DNA from: Ezakiella peruensis
GTDB taxonomy: Bacteria > Bacillota > Clostridia > Tissierellales > Peptoniphilaceae
Reading direction: 5' to 3'
Length of the DNA: 64,000 nt
Assembly: GCF_900215725.1 (NCBI RefSeq)
Contig: NZ_LT962469.1
Location: forward strand, 254,917 to 318,916
The notes below the pieces were generated by a model. It made no database searches. It saw nothing but the letters and a program-made list of their open reading frames with translations, and was not told the DNA's origin. Each line of letters opens with the position of its first letter. Position 1 is the stretch's first letter. Of the stretch, positions 24,856 to 32,246 are shown one piece after another. The position numbers were made by a program, and so were the translations under genes.

Positions 24856-25023
24856 TTGCAAATAAGGATGAAAACTAAATTGTAAATAAAAAATAAAATT
24901 AGCTTGCAAATTAAAATGAAAATTAGCTTGCAAATTAAAATGAAAGTTGGATCGCAGATAAGAATGAAAGTTAAATTGCAAATTAAAATGAAAGTTGGAT
25001 CGCAAAGAAAAATCCAAATAAAA
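24856..25023. repeat. 24-bp tandem repeat array (seven units)
   Basis: Units start every 24 bases at 24856, 24880, 24904, 24928, 24952, 24976 and 25000 (last partial). Consensus is TTGCAAATTAAAATGAAAGT plus TGGA; units 4 and 6 are identical. It lies between the DUF1294 terminator and a convergent bidirectional terminator, so it is probably not transcribed as a gene. There are no unique spacers, so it is not CRISPR. The rest of this 365-base gap holds only the two terminators. Confidence 0.85.
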
Positions 25024-25027
25024 AAAG

Positions 25028-25077
25028 CTGTATGTATTTACTGGAACTTCCACTTCAACAAATACATACAGTTTTTT
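25028..25077. terminator. Bidirectional terminator
   Basis: A 12-bp perfect stem (CTGTATGTATTT/AAATACATACAG) with T6 on the right and A6 on the left, between converging operons. It serves the minus-strand DUF3343 operon and blocks read-through from the left. Confidence 0.85.
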
Positions 25078-25080
25078 AAT

Positions 25081-25332
25081 TTAGCAAAATTTCATCCTGT
25101 CTGGGTCGATGCCACCCTCTCTTTCCCAAAAGCCTCCCAAATCTATGCCCGCCTCTTGGGCGATTTTTTCTATATGGGCTTTGTCCTCAGGGTTTTTATA
25201 AATTAAGCAGACTCCACAGCAGTAGTCGGCCTCCCGAGGGGTTGGGGCAAGAGTGGTTTCTATGTCTGTCAGTTTTTGCGACAGGTTGTAAGCGTCTATT
25301 GAGTTTTTAAAAAACACAAAGTATTGCTTCAT
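25081..25332 (-). CDS. DUF3343 (putative Se/S carrier-like) protein
   Basis: 83 residues. N-terminal YFVFFKNSIDAYNLSQKL, then TPREADYCCGVCLIYK with the Cys cluster expected for DUF3343, which is annotated as a putative selenium/sulfur carrier-like domain. It is the last gene of a minus-strand operon with double-cubane/2-hydroxyacyl-CoA dehydratase-type genes, 6 bases after the reductase. The ribosome-binding site is weak, so it is probably coupled. Function unproven. Confidence 0.78.
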   Translation of the reverse strand: MKQYFVFFKNSIDAYNLSQKLTDIETTLAPTPREADYCCGVCLIYKNPEDKAHIEKIAQEAGIDLGGFWEREGGIDPDRMKFC

Positions 25333-25338
25333 AAATTT

Positions 25339-26613
25339 TTAGCCTAGCATTTCAATGAATGCACCGATTCTGGTTTTGAGTTGTTCAGCGTCTTCGTCTG
25401 TGTAGTCGGTTTCAACGCCAAGTACTGGGATGCCTTCTTCTTTGAGGGCGCGTTCAACTTTTCTGCCTTCTAGGTCGTAGAGGGTGCAGAATTTTAAGTT
25501 GAGGTCGATAACTCCGTCTGCCTTGTATTCTTTGGCCAAGCGGATGATGTCGTCAATTCTGTCGTCGTTTGGTGTGAAGCAAGCGCAGTTGATGCTGCCT
25601 AGGTATCTCTTGGCTAGGTGTTCAACTTGTTCGTCGATTGTGCCCGGAGTTTCGTCAACTAGGTTTTCGCAGTATCTGAGGCCTGTGCACATTTCTTCAC
25701 CAACAACAGCTGCTCCCATGGATTCGATGATGTGGTGGATCTTCCAGTTTGGAATTGAAAGTGGAGTACCTGTTAAGAGAATTCTCTTGGCTCCTTCTTT
25801 GTAAACGCTAACGCCTTCTTTTACGCGTTCGTCTAGTTCGTCACAGAGTTTGTTGATCATTTCTGTAAATCTGGCTGGGTCATCAAAGAAAGCAATTTGA
25901 GTTGTAAGTAAGACGTCTTTACCGGAAATAGGTACCTTGTCGAGTTTTCTAAAGTTGTTTAATCTTTGCATAGCCTTGCGCTTTTTGTTGATAAGAACGA
26001 TTGCGTCGTGGAGGCTTTCTTCTGTAACCTTGTTGCCGGTTAATTCTTCCATTTTTGTGATGTACTTTTTAATTTCTTTTTCCCATTTTTTGAAGTCGTC
26101 TTCAGTTTTTAATTGTGGAATGTCCATTACATAAACTGGTGCGTCTTCGCCAAGGATTTCCCAAGCTTTTTTCTTGCCGTCGCAAGTTGTTTCGCCTACG
26201 AATAGGTCTGCAATTCTAAAGAATGGGCAAGTTCTATCAAATCTTGCGCCAAGACTTGCCTTAATGAGTGGGCAGGTTGCTGTTGGGAGAACTTTTTCTC
26301 CGCCTGGAACCCAGAATTGGCTGCCTGAGCAGAGGCCTGTTACGATTGCATTTGCAGCAATTGGCACTTCGTCTGGTACGTGGATACAAAAAGTTCCAAC
26401 GACTTTTCTGCCTTTTTCTTGTTCTGCGATTAATTCTGATGGTCTAATTCCGTGGATGTCTCCAACGACCATGTTGAAATAATCCATGCCCTTTGGTCTG
26501 TTTTCTTGGCTTAGGAAAACATCGCCAAAAGCTCCTGGTAAAACTTCGCATAGGACGTCGTGTTTTTCAACATCCATGCCGATATTTGACCACATTTCAT
26601 GATTCTTATCCAT
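25339..26613 (-). CDS. Double-cubane-cluster anaerobic reductase (2-hydroxyacyl-CoA dehydratase family)
   Basis: 424 residues, the length of double-cubane-cluster proteins related to HgdB/BcrC and YjiM. Family blocks and cluster cysteines are present: VVGTFCIHVPDEVPIAANA (near 69), TCPLIKASLGARFDRTCPFF (near 112), DLFVGETTCDGKKKAWE (near 135), a GCA-type INCACFTPND (near 340) and a C-terminal VLGVETDYTDEDAEQL. Such proteins take electrons at very low potential from an ATP-driven activase and reduce small substrates; the substrate is unknown. GAGGTG precedes the ATG. The activase is encoded two genes upstream in the same operon. Confidence 0.9.
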   Translation of the reverse strand: MDKNHEMWSNIGMDVEKHDVLCEVLPGAFGDVFLSQENRPKGMDYFNMVVGDIHGIRPSELIAEQEKGRKVVGTFCIHVPDEVPIAANAIVTGLCSGSQFWVPGGEKVLPTATCPLIKASLGARFDRTCPFFRIADLFVGETTCDGKKKAWEILGEDAPVYVMDIPQLKTEDDFKKWEKEIKKYITKMEELTGNKVTEESLHDAIVLINKKRKAMQRLNNFRKLDKVPISGKDVLLTTQIAFFDDPARFTEMINKLCDELDERVKEGVSVYKEGAKRILLTGTPLSIPNWKIHHIIESMGAAVVGEEMCTGLRYCENLVDETPGTIDEQVEHLAKRYLGSINCACFTPNDDRIDDIIRLAKEYKADGVIDLNLKFCTLYDLEGRKVERALKEEGIPVLGVETDYTDEDAEQLKTRIGAFIEMLG

Positions 26614-26615
26614 TT

Positions 26616-27344
26616 TTACACCTCGTATTTAATATATTTATCACAAAAAGCACAGCCATAGGGAGCGAAGTCCGCCTGGCTTGTACTTTCTATAATACTA
26701 AAATTGTCGCAATCAATCCCGTCAATAATCCCGTAGGGGCAGGGGACTTTGATTGTCTTTCTGATATTATTGATTTCTTTATATTCGCTTGTTAATTCTT
26801 GTAAGATTTCTATCCGTCTATCAAGGTCGGGTTCAAATCGCAGATAAAATTTTGCGTATGCAAGAAGCTTTGAATCGATATCACTTGTGGCAAGAAAATT
26901 AAAGCCTTCATCTAATTTTTTAAGTTTTGATTTTATGTCTGTATATTTTTCTTGGTTAAAAATGTAAGAGCCTTCTTTTAAGTAATTTTTTAAATTTTCT
27001 TCTGCCACAAAGTCCTTGTCGGTAACATTCGATATTTCTTTTACAAAATATGGGCACATATTGTCGTGGACAATAAAGCCTGCAGAAAAGAGCAGGGGGC
27101 ATTTGCCAGTTTCCAGATAAATTCGACTTGCATTTATGGGATGGCAGGACTCCTTTACTTGTCCGTGCTTAAATATATATCCTTCTACTGACACTATTGG
27201 ATAGGGGATGATGTCGCATGCTCGAAGCAGAGATTCATCCACATTTCCAAAGGTCCCAGCTATGGCCTTGCCCTCTATTTTTCTATTGATGGCGTGGACA
27301 TAGGCCTCCCGCCTTAAATCTTTAAAAAAATCTATCTTATGCAA
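26616..27344 (-). CDS. Shortened 2-hydroxyacyl-CoA dehydratase-like protein
   Basis: About 240 residues, divergent and roughly half the size of its neighbours. The HgdB/YjiM pattern can be followed in the first half (IAGTFGNVDESLLRACDII, GKCPLLFSAGFIVHDNMCPYF), while the C-terminus ends with its own cysteine-rich segment (VPCPYGIIDGIDC and YGCAFCDKY). It may be a small partner subunit or a decayed copy that kept cluster cysteines. No clear ribosome-binding site: I use the TTG overlapping the activase stop by 8 bases; GTG at 27365 or 27380 is possible. Two bases separate it from the reductase gene. Confidence 0.65.
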   Translation of the reverse strand: MHKIDFFKDLRREAYVHAINRKIEGKAIAGTFGNVDESLLRACDIIPYPIVSVEGYIFKHGQVKESCHPINASRIYLETGKCPLLFSAGFIVHDNMCPYFVKEISNVTDKDFVAEENLKNYLKEGSYIFNQEKYTDIKSKLKKLDEGFNFLATSDIDSKLLAYAKFYLRFEPDLDRRIEILQELTSEYKEINNIRKTIKVPCPYGIIDGIDCDNFSIIESTSQADFAPYGCAFCDKYIKYEV

Positions 27345-28083
27345 GGAGGGCCGCCCCGATTGCACCAGCAAATCTTGCACGTGGGTCTGTCTTTACTTCT
27401 GTTTTAAGTTCCTCAGAAAGTTTTTCGACCATGTATGGGCTGTCACAAAAGCCGCCTGTTAAAAATACATCGCCAGCTTTTAAACGCTTGGATGAAAGCG
27501 AAGCTACTTTTGTTACAATTGACGCAACTACGCCAGAGCAAATGTCTTCGCGTGGAGTTCCCTTGCCCATAAGGCTGATGATTTCTGATTCAGCAAAAAC
27601 TGTGCACAAGCTTGAGATAGGAACTGGTTCGCCTCTTTCGGCGTATTCGTACATTTCACTAAGGGTAAGTCCAAGTCTGTTGGCCATAACTTCCAAAAAT
27701 TTTCCTGTGCCTGCTGAGCACTTATCGTTCATCAAAAAGTCAGAGACCATTCCATTTTCAACAACAATGACCTTTGTATCTTGGCCGCCGATGTCAATGA
27801 CAGTCATATCGCCTGGGTGAAGGTACATGGCTCCTTTGGCGTGGCAGGTGATCTCTGTGATCGTTTTGTCCGCATAGGGAACGGATACACGTCCATAACC
27901 AGTTGCGACTATATCCATATCGCCCAGGTCCAGGCTCTTTAGCCAGCGTAGAATTTCTTCGCCAGTTTCACGGCTGTTCCATCCGCTTGGCAGAAGTTTT
28001 GTGTGTAAGATTTCTTTTTTGTCTTGGTCCATAACTGCAACTTTTGAAGCAGTTGAACCAATATCTATTCCAACATGTACCAA
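27337..28083 (-). CDS. Acyl-CoA dehydratase activase / archerase (BadF/HgdC family)
   Basis: 248-residue ASKHA-fold ATPase that carries a [4Fe-4S] cluster at the homodimer interface and, on ATP hydrolysis, fires one electron at very low potential into its partner. The phosphate motif GIDIGSTASKVAVMDQDK is at 5-22, the second IDIGGQDTKVI near 98, and the two cluster cysteines are in NDKCSAGTGKFLE and SSLCTVFAESEI. TTG start with AGGAGG 7 bases upstream. First gene of the operon; probably activates both double-cubane reductases in this neighbourhood. Confidence 0.93.
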   Translation of the reverse strand: MVHVGIDIGSTASKVAVMDQDKKEILHTKLLPSGWNSRETGEEILRWLKSLDLGDMDIVATGYGRVSVPYADKTITEITCHAKGAMYLHPGDMTVIDIGGQDTKVIVVENGMVSDFLMNDKCSAGTGKFLEVMANRLGLTLSEMYEYAERGEPVPISSLCTVFAESEIISLMGKGTPREDICSGVVASIVTKVASLSSKRLKAGDVFLTGGFCDSPYMVEKLSEELKTEVKTDPRARFAGAIGAALLA

Positions 28084-28335
28084 TTTGATTCCTCCTTATA
28101 TGTCTATATGTTAATTGTATTTAAGTCAATTAATTAAATCAAGCATTATAAAAAAACTTTATAGGAAGGCTGGTGCTATTAAAAATATCTATAACAAGTC
28201 TTGTAAACATTTATTAATGGTAATCCGCACAGTTTTTGGTTATAATATTATTGTATAAGATTTTATTATTTAATAAGACTACTTAGGATAACTTATTTTA
28301 AAAAATATTGCTAAATAAATATAAGGAGTGAGAAA
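28084..28335. promoter_or_regulatory. Divergent intergenic region between the two reductase operons
   Basis: 252 AT-rich bases separate the minus-strand activase operon from the plus-strand YjiM-like gene. TATAAT at 28241-28246 is the clearest plus-strand -10; no good -35 or palindromic operator was seen. Shared control of the two operons is plausible but not shown. Confidence 0.45.
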
Positions 28336-29481
28336 ATGATTGAACTAAGAAAAGATTTACCAGAAATTTTTGAAGAATTTGCAGATGCCAGGAGGGAAGC
28401 ATTTTTAAAGGTAAAGGAAATCAAGGACCAAGATATTCCAGTTGTAGGAGTTTTTTGCACATTTTTCCCTCAAGAGTTGGCTCTAGCAGCAGGGGCAACT
28501 TCAGTTTCCCTTTGCGCAACCAGTGATGAGACAATTGCAGATGCAGAAAGAGATTTGCCAAAAAACCTCTGCCCACTAATTAAATCTTCATACGGCTTTG
28601 CCATTACAGACAAGTGCCCGTTCTTCCATTTTTCAGATTTGATCGTGGGCGAAACCACTTGCGATGGCAAGAAAAAAATGTACGAATACTTGGCCAAGGT
28701 CAAACCAACCCACGTAATGGAGCTGCCTAACAAGCAATCCGAAAAGGGTTTGGAACTTTGGTACAACGAAGTTATCAAGATGAAAGAATATTTGGAAGAT
28801 TTCTTGAAAGTTGAAATCAGTGATGAAGATATACGCGAAGCCATCAGAGTTAAAAACGCTGAACGCTCAGCTATCAAAGATTTTTATAGCATTATGAAAG
28901 AAGACGAGCCCCCAATTATGGGCCTTGATATGTGGCATGTCCTCCACGGAGCGACCTTCAAATTTGACAAGAGGGCCATACCTGGAAAATTGGCTGCATT
29001 AAAGGAAAAAGTTTTAAGCGAACATAAGCACATCAAGGGCAAGAAGCGTATTTTGGTAACTGGATGCCCAATTGGTGGTGCAACAGAAAAAGTTATATCA
29101 GCTATTGAAGACAACGGCGGAATCGTAGTCGCTTTTGAAAACTGCGGCGGCGCCAAGGCCATCGACAGAAATGTTGAAGAGGGCACAGATGACCCATACA
29201 TGGCAATTGCTGAAAAATATTTAAATATCGGCTGTGCTTGCATGAGTCCAAACCCAAATCGTCGCGAACTATTGGGCAGGATGATCGATGAATACAAGGT
29301 AGATGGCGTTGTAGACATGCACTTGCAAACCTGCACACCCTTCCAAGTTGAAAGCTTGGAAATCAAAAACTTCTGCAACCAAGAAAAAAATATTCCATAT
29401 ATTGCAGTTGAAACAGACTATTCACAATCAGACATTGGTCAGCTAAATACCAGGCTAGAAGCCTTTGTTGAAATGATTTAA
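28336..29481 (+). CDS. YjiM-type double-cubane-cluster reductase
   Basis: 381 residues, matching the size of E. coli YjiM and resembling it along its whole length: ELRKDLPEIFEEFADARREAF, VVGVFCTFFPQELALAAGA, LPKNLCPLIKSSYGF, DKCPFF, VGETTCDGKKKMYEY, ITGCPIGGATEKV-like block near 240, CACMSPNPNRR near 300, and IPYIAVETDYSQSDIGQL at the end. The conserved cysteines for the double [4Fe-4S] cluster are present. It reduces an unknown small substrate using an activase, here encoded divergently. GGAG precedes the ATG. The stop shares a base with the next start. Confidence 0.92.
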   Translation: MIELRKDLPEIFEEFADARREAFLKVKEIKDQDIPVVGVFCTFFPQELALAAGATSVSLCATSDETIADAERDLPKNLCPLIKSSYGFAITDKCPFFHFSDLIVGETTCDGKKKMYEYLAKVKPTHVMELPNKQSEKGLELWYNEVIKMKEYLEDFLKVEISDEDIREAIRVKNAERSAIKDFYSIMKEDEPPIMGLDMWHVLHGATFKFDKRAIPGKLAALKEKVLSEHKHIKGKKRILVTGCPIGGATEKVISAIEDNGGIVVAFENCGGAKAIDRNVEEGTDDPYMAIAEKYLNIGCACMSPNPNRRELLGRMIDEYKVDGVVDMHLQTCTPFQVESLEIKNFCNQEKNIPYIAVETDYSQSDIGQLNTRLEAFVEMI

Positions 29482-30548
29482 TGAAAGTTTTATTGGCAGG
29501 TGGTGGCCACGGTCACATCAATGTTTTAAAAAACTTAATAAAAAATCCTGTGGACGCTGATTTTACTTTGATTACAGATTTTAAACGCCAATATTACTCA
29601 GGCATGCTGCCTGGTTTTATAGAAGGTATTTACACGGAGGATGAAATTTCCTTTAACGTGCCCGACCTCTGCAAAAGAGCCGGTGTAAAATATGTAGAAG
29701 ATAAAATTTTATCCATTGATAAAGAAGCTAAAAAACTTTACAGTAAAAATGCTATTTATGATTACGATATAATTTCAATTAACTTAGGCTCACTTTCGAA
29801 TATTATTTTTCCCATTGAGAGCGACCATGTTTGCCTGGTAAAGCCAATTAGCGAAGTGGTCAAAGCCAAGGAAGAACTGGACCAGTACTTCAAAGTTCAC
29901 GGACAAGGTGGACGGCTCGTATTTATTGGCGGGGGAGCATCGGGAGTTGAACTCGCTCTGGCCTTTAGGGCGGCCTACAAGGATGTCGACATTGAAATAA
30001 TAACAGCCCATGATATACTGGAGAATTTTAATGACAGAGCCAAGAAAAAACTAGAAAAAATATTGAAAGAAAAAAATATTTTTATTCGCAAAAACGAAAG
30101 GGTGGAAAAGATCAAGGACCAAGTGGTCTTTACAGACAAGGGAAATTATGATTTTACCCATGCCTTTATAACCACAGGCTTTCGTGGACCTGATGTAAAG
30201 TTTGAGAACTTCCAGACCACAGATAAGAATTATCTCTGGGTTTCAGAATCCCTTGTAGCGGGCGATGATGCCCTTGTAATGGGTGACACGGCAACTCTAA
30301 GGACCTATCCAGACTTAAACAAGGCAGGAGTCTTTGCCATTCGTGAGGCGCCTATTCTTTATACAAATCTGATCAAGGCCATAGAAAATAAAAGATGCTT
30401 TGAATCTTATACTCCGCAGACCAAGTACCTGCAAATTATAAATTGCGGGGACAAAAAGGCAGCCGCTAATTATGGAGGGCTTGCTTTTTACGGGCGGATT
30501 ATGTGGATCCTTAAGGATAAAATTGACAGGAAGTATATGGAAGTTTAA
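29481..30548 (+). CDS. FAD-dependent pyridine-nucleotide oxidoreductase (NDH-2/SelD-fused type)
   Basis: 355 residues. The first Rossmann motif is GGGHGHINVLKNL (7-19), the second dinucleotide motif is GGGASGVELALAF (near 149), and VAGDDALVMGDTATL binds flavin near 262. The GHGHINVL start is shared with oxidoreductase domains fused to some selenophosphate synthetases and with NDH-2-like enzymes. Coupled (TAATG) to the YjiM-like reductase, so it may feed electrons to it, or belong with the DUF3343 Se/S theme. A terminator follows. Confidence 0.85.
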   Translation: MKVLLAGGGHGHINVLKNLIKNPVDADFTLITDFKRQYYSGMLPGFIEGIYTEDEISFNVPDLCKRAGVKYVEDKILSIDKEAKKLYSKNAIYDYDIISINLGSLSNIIFPIESDHVCLVKPISEVVKAKEELDQYFKVHGQGGRLVFIGGGASGVELALAFRAAYKDVDIEIITAHDILENFNDRAKKKLEKILKEKNIFIRKNERVEKIKDQVVFTDKGNYDFTHAFITTGFRGPDVKFENFQTTDKNYLWVSESLVAGDDALVMGDTATLRTYPDLNKAGVFAIREAPILYTNLIKAIENKRCFESYTPQTKYLQIINCGDKKAAANYGGLAFYGRIMWILKDKIDRKYMEV

Positions 30549-30567
30549 AAAGCGATAGAAGTATGAG

Positions 30568-30595
30568 CACCTGGATAAAAGTCCAGGTGTTTTTA
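30568..30595 (+). terminator. Terminator after the oxidoreductase gene
   Basis: CACCTGGA-TAAAAG-TCCAGGTG followed by TTTTTAG. Confidence 0.85.
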
Positions 30596-30696
30596 GTAAA
30601 GAAGATTATGTTGTTAAAGATAAAATCTTTCTTTTGCAAAAAAAAGATTTTATGATACAATAAATATATTAATAAGTTCAAAGAGGAGGAGATATT

Positions 30697-30975
30697 ATGG
30701 AATTAGCATTTGGAATCTTTGCCATAATGGCTGCAATTGTAAGTATTGCTCTGAAGATTCGTGGAGGAGACAATAAGAAATACTCCTATGCAAGCGTGTG
30801 CTTAACAGCTCTTACCATGGCGTTTTTTTATAAGGACGCGGTCAGGAGAGTAGTTGAAAAAGATATTTCAGGCCTGGAAGATGTTGTAGTGCCCATAGCA
30901 AATCCGCTTATGTTTTTGGTAATAGCATCGATTGTAATAAATACCCTGGCAATTGTAGATTTTAAAAAGAAATAG
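30697..30975 (+). CDS. Small membrane protein, unknown
   Basis: 92 residues with three hydrophobic segments (about 1-20, 33-47, 68-88) and basic ends (IRGGDNKKYS, DFKKK). GAGGAGGAG precedes the ATG. Single-gene unit between two terminators. No family recognised. Confidence 0.75.
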   Translation: MELAFGIFAIMAAIVSIALKIRGGDNKKYSYASVCLTALTMAFFYKDAVRRVVEKDISGLEDVVVPIANPLMFLVIASIVINTLAIVDFKKK

Positions 30976-30983
30976 AAAAAACA

Positions 30984-31017
30984 AACACCTACAAAAATTA
31001 ATTTGCAGGTGTTTTTT
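30984..31017. terminator. Bidirectional terminator between convergent genes
   Basis: AACACCTACAAA pairs with TTTGCAGGTGTT (one A.C mismatch), with T6 on the right and A-rich sequence on the left. It overlaps the last codons of the minus-strand gene. Confidence 0.75.
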
Positions 31018-31381
31018 GATTAGATTGAAAATTGTAAAACATTAAGAAGTTTCCTAATAGCAAAATAACTATAAGTAGGATTTTAAAAATTTTAATGGAT
31101 AGGGGGATATAAAATGCATCCCTGAGCTCGAAAGCAATCCTGTTAAATTTCCCCATAATAAGTGGAATTAAAAACACAAGGTCCATTAAAATTAAAAATT
31201 TTAAGCTTCTAATGTTTTTTAATTTTAAAAAGAGAAAGGCAATAATAAACACTCCATAGCATACATATCTGGAATGAATCCTCATATCCATCCAAAGGCT
31301 AAGGGAAATCAGACACGACGCCAGGGAGTATATTATTATTGAGTAAGTCAAATATCCAAAGATATTTTTAACTTTCTCCAT
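30998..31381 (-). CDS. Small polytopic membrane protein, unknown
   Basis: 127 residues, four hydrophobic segments, no recognised motif. The ATG shares a base with the stop of the upstream lipoprotein gene (TAATG), so the two are translationally coupled and probably act together. Confidence 0.75.
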   Translation of the reverse strand: MEKVKNIFGYLTYSIIIYSLASCLISLSLWMDMRIHSRYVCYGVFIIAFLFLKLKNIRSLKFLILMDLVFLIPLIMGKFNRIAFELRDAFYIPLSIKIFKILLIVILLLGNFLMFYNFQSNQKTPAN

Positions 31382-32037
31382 TACTTAAGTGTGTAAACTA
31401 TAGCGACAGCTTGTTTGTCATCAGGACATTTGTCGTGGTTTACTTCGAATGAAACTTCTTTTGTTTCTTCAATTGCTCCTAGTGGGTAAGTAGCGTTACT
31501 TGTGATACCTACAAAGCAAGAATCAAGACAGGTAATGCAGCCTGTGTTAAATTCTTTTGAAGCATCCATATTGCCTGAGAACTTGATGTCGAGTTCCTTT
31601 CCGTTTGAATCTTTTAGGAAATCGTTTAGATCGATTCCGTCTTCGTTGCCTTCCCAGTAGAGAGTAACTTTAAATGAGCTACCTTCTGAAAGAGTTGTGG
31701 CAGCGTTTTCTGCAGTCATATTGTTGCCAGCTTCTCCGCCAACTTCTTCTAGGGCCTTGGAGAAATCTTCAGGGCTAACAAATGATTTGAATAGAGCCAT
31801 GTCAGCGATTTTTCCTCCGCTATAAATTGCCAAGTGTCTGGTTGGTTCAAATTCAAATTTGCCATTGAATGTGCTGTAAATTGTAACAGTTTTGCCGTCC
31901 TTGTCTACCTTTAGTGGACTTTCTTCTGTCACACCCTTTAATGCTGATGCATCTTTCTTGCCTGCATCATTTTTGCATCCAACAAAAAGTGAGCATGCAA
32001 GTAAAATGCATAGGCTGATAATTGTAAGTTTTTTCAT
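31381..32037 (-). CDS. Lipoprotein with YdjY-like domain
   Basis: 218 residues. A lipoprotein signal ends at LFVGC. The middle (RHLAIYSGGKIADMALFKSFVSPEDFSKALEEVGGEAGNN) resembles the YdjY-like fold, in which an H/K-ALLxxGxxPG-type helix follows a strand. The C-terminal part contains three cysteines (TGCITCLDSC) that could bind a metal or form disulfides. I chose the ATG with AAAGGAGGAAC upstream rather than an earlier in-frame start. Function unknown. Confidence 0.75.
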   Translation of the reverse strand: MKKLTIISLCILLACSLFVGCKNDAGKKDASALKGVTEESPLKVDKDGKTVTIYSTFNGKFEFEPTRHLAIYSGGKIADMALFKSFVSPEDFSKALEEVGGEAGNNMTAENAATTLSEGSSFKVTLYWEGNEDGIDLNDFLKDSNGKELDIKFSGNMDASKEFNTGCITCLDSCFVGITSNATYPLGAIEETKEVSFEVNHDKCPDDKQAVAIVYTLK

Positions 32038-32070
32038 AGTAGTTCCTCCTTTATAAAAAACTTCACTTAC

Positions 32071-32098
32071 ATTATACACCTTTTACATTATTTGTAAA
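32071..32098 (-). promoter_or_regulatory. Promoter of the YdjY-like lipoprotein operon
   Basis: On the minus strand TTTACA (32093-32098) and TATAAT (32071-32076) are 16 bases apart, 33 bases before the start codon. Confidence 0.75.
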
Positions 32099-32181
32099 GT
32101 ACATCATACTTATAAAAAAAATCTATAGAGGAACAAATTCTGATCATATAGATTTAATAGATTTATATTTTGTAATTTATA

Positions 32182-32210
32182 TTGCAATATAGATTTGCTT
32201 TGGCTATAAT
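32182..32210 (+). promoter_or_regulatory. Promoter of the TcaA-like gene
   Basis: TTGCAA (32182-32187), 17-base spacer, TATAAT (32205-32210), 36 bases before the ATG. Confidence 0.75.
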
Positions 32211-32246
32211 AATACATATATTAATAAGTATTTACAGGAGGGACTT

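Noticed and set aside
24856-25023. Possible CRISPR array
   Set aside because: The 24-bp units are head to tail with no unique spacers, and no cas genes are present.
24904-25206. Open frames through the 24-bp repeats on both strands
   Set aside because: They arise because the period is a multiple of three; the predicted peptides are repetitive, lack a ribosome site and run across the bidirectional terminator.
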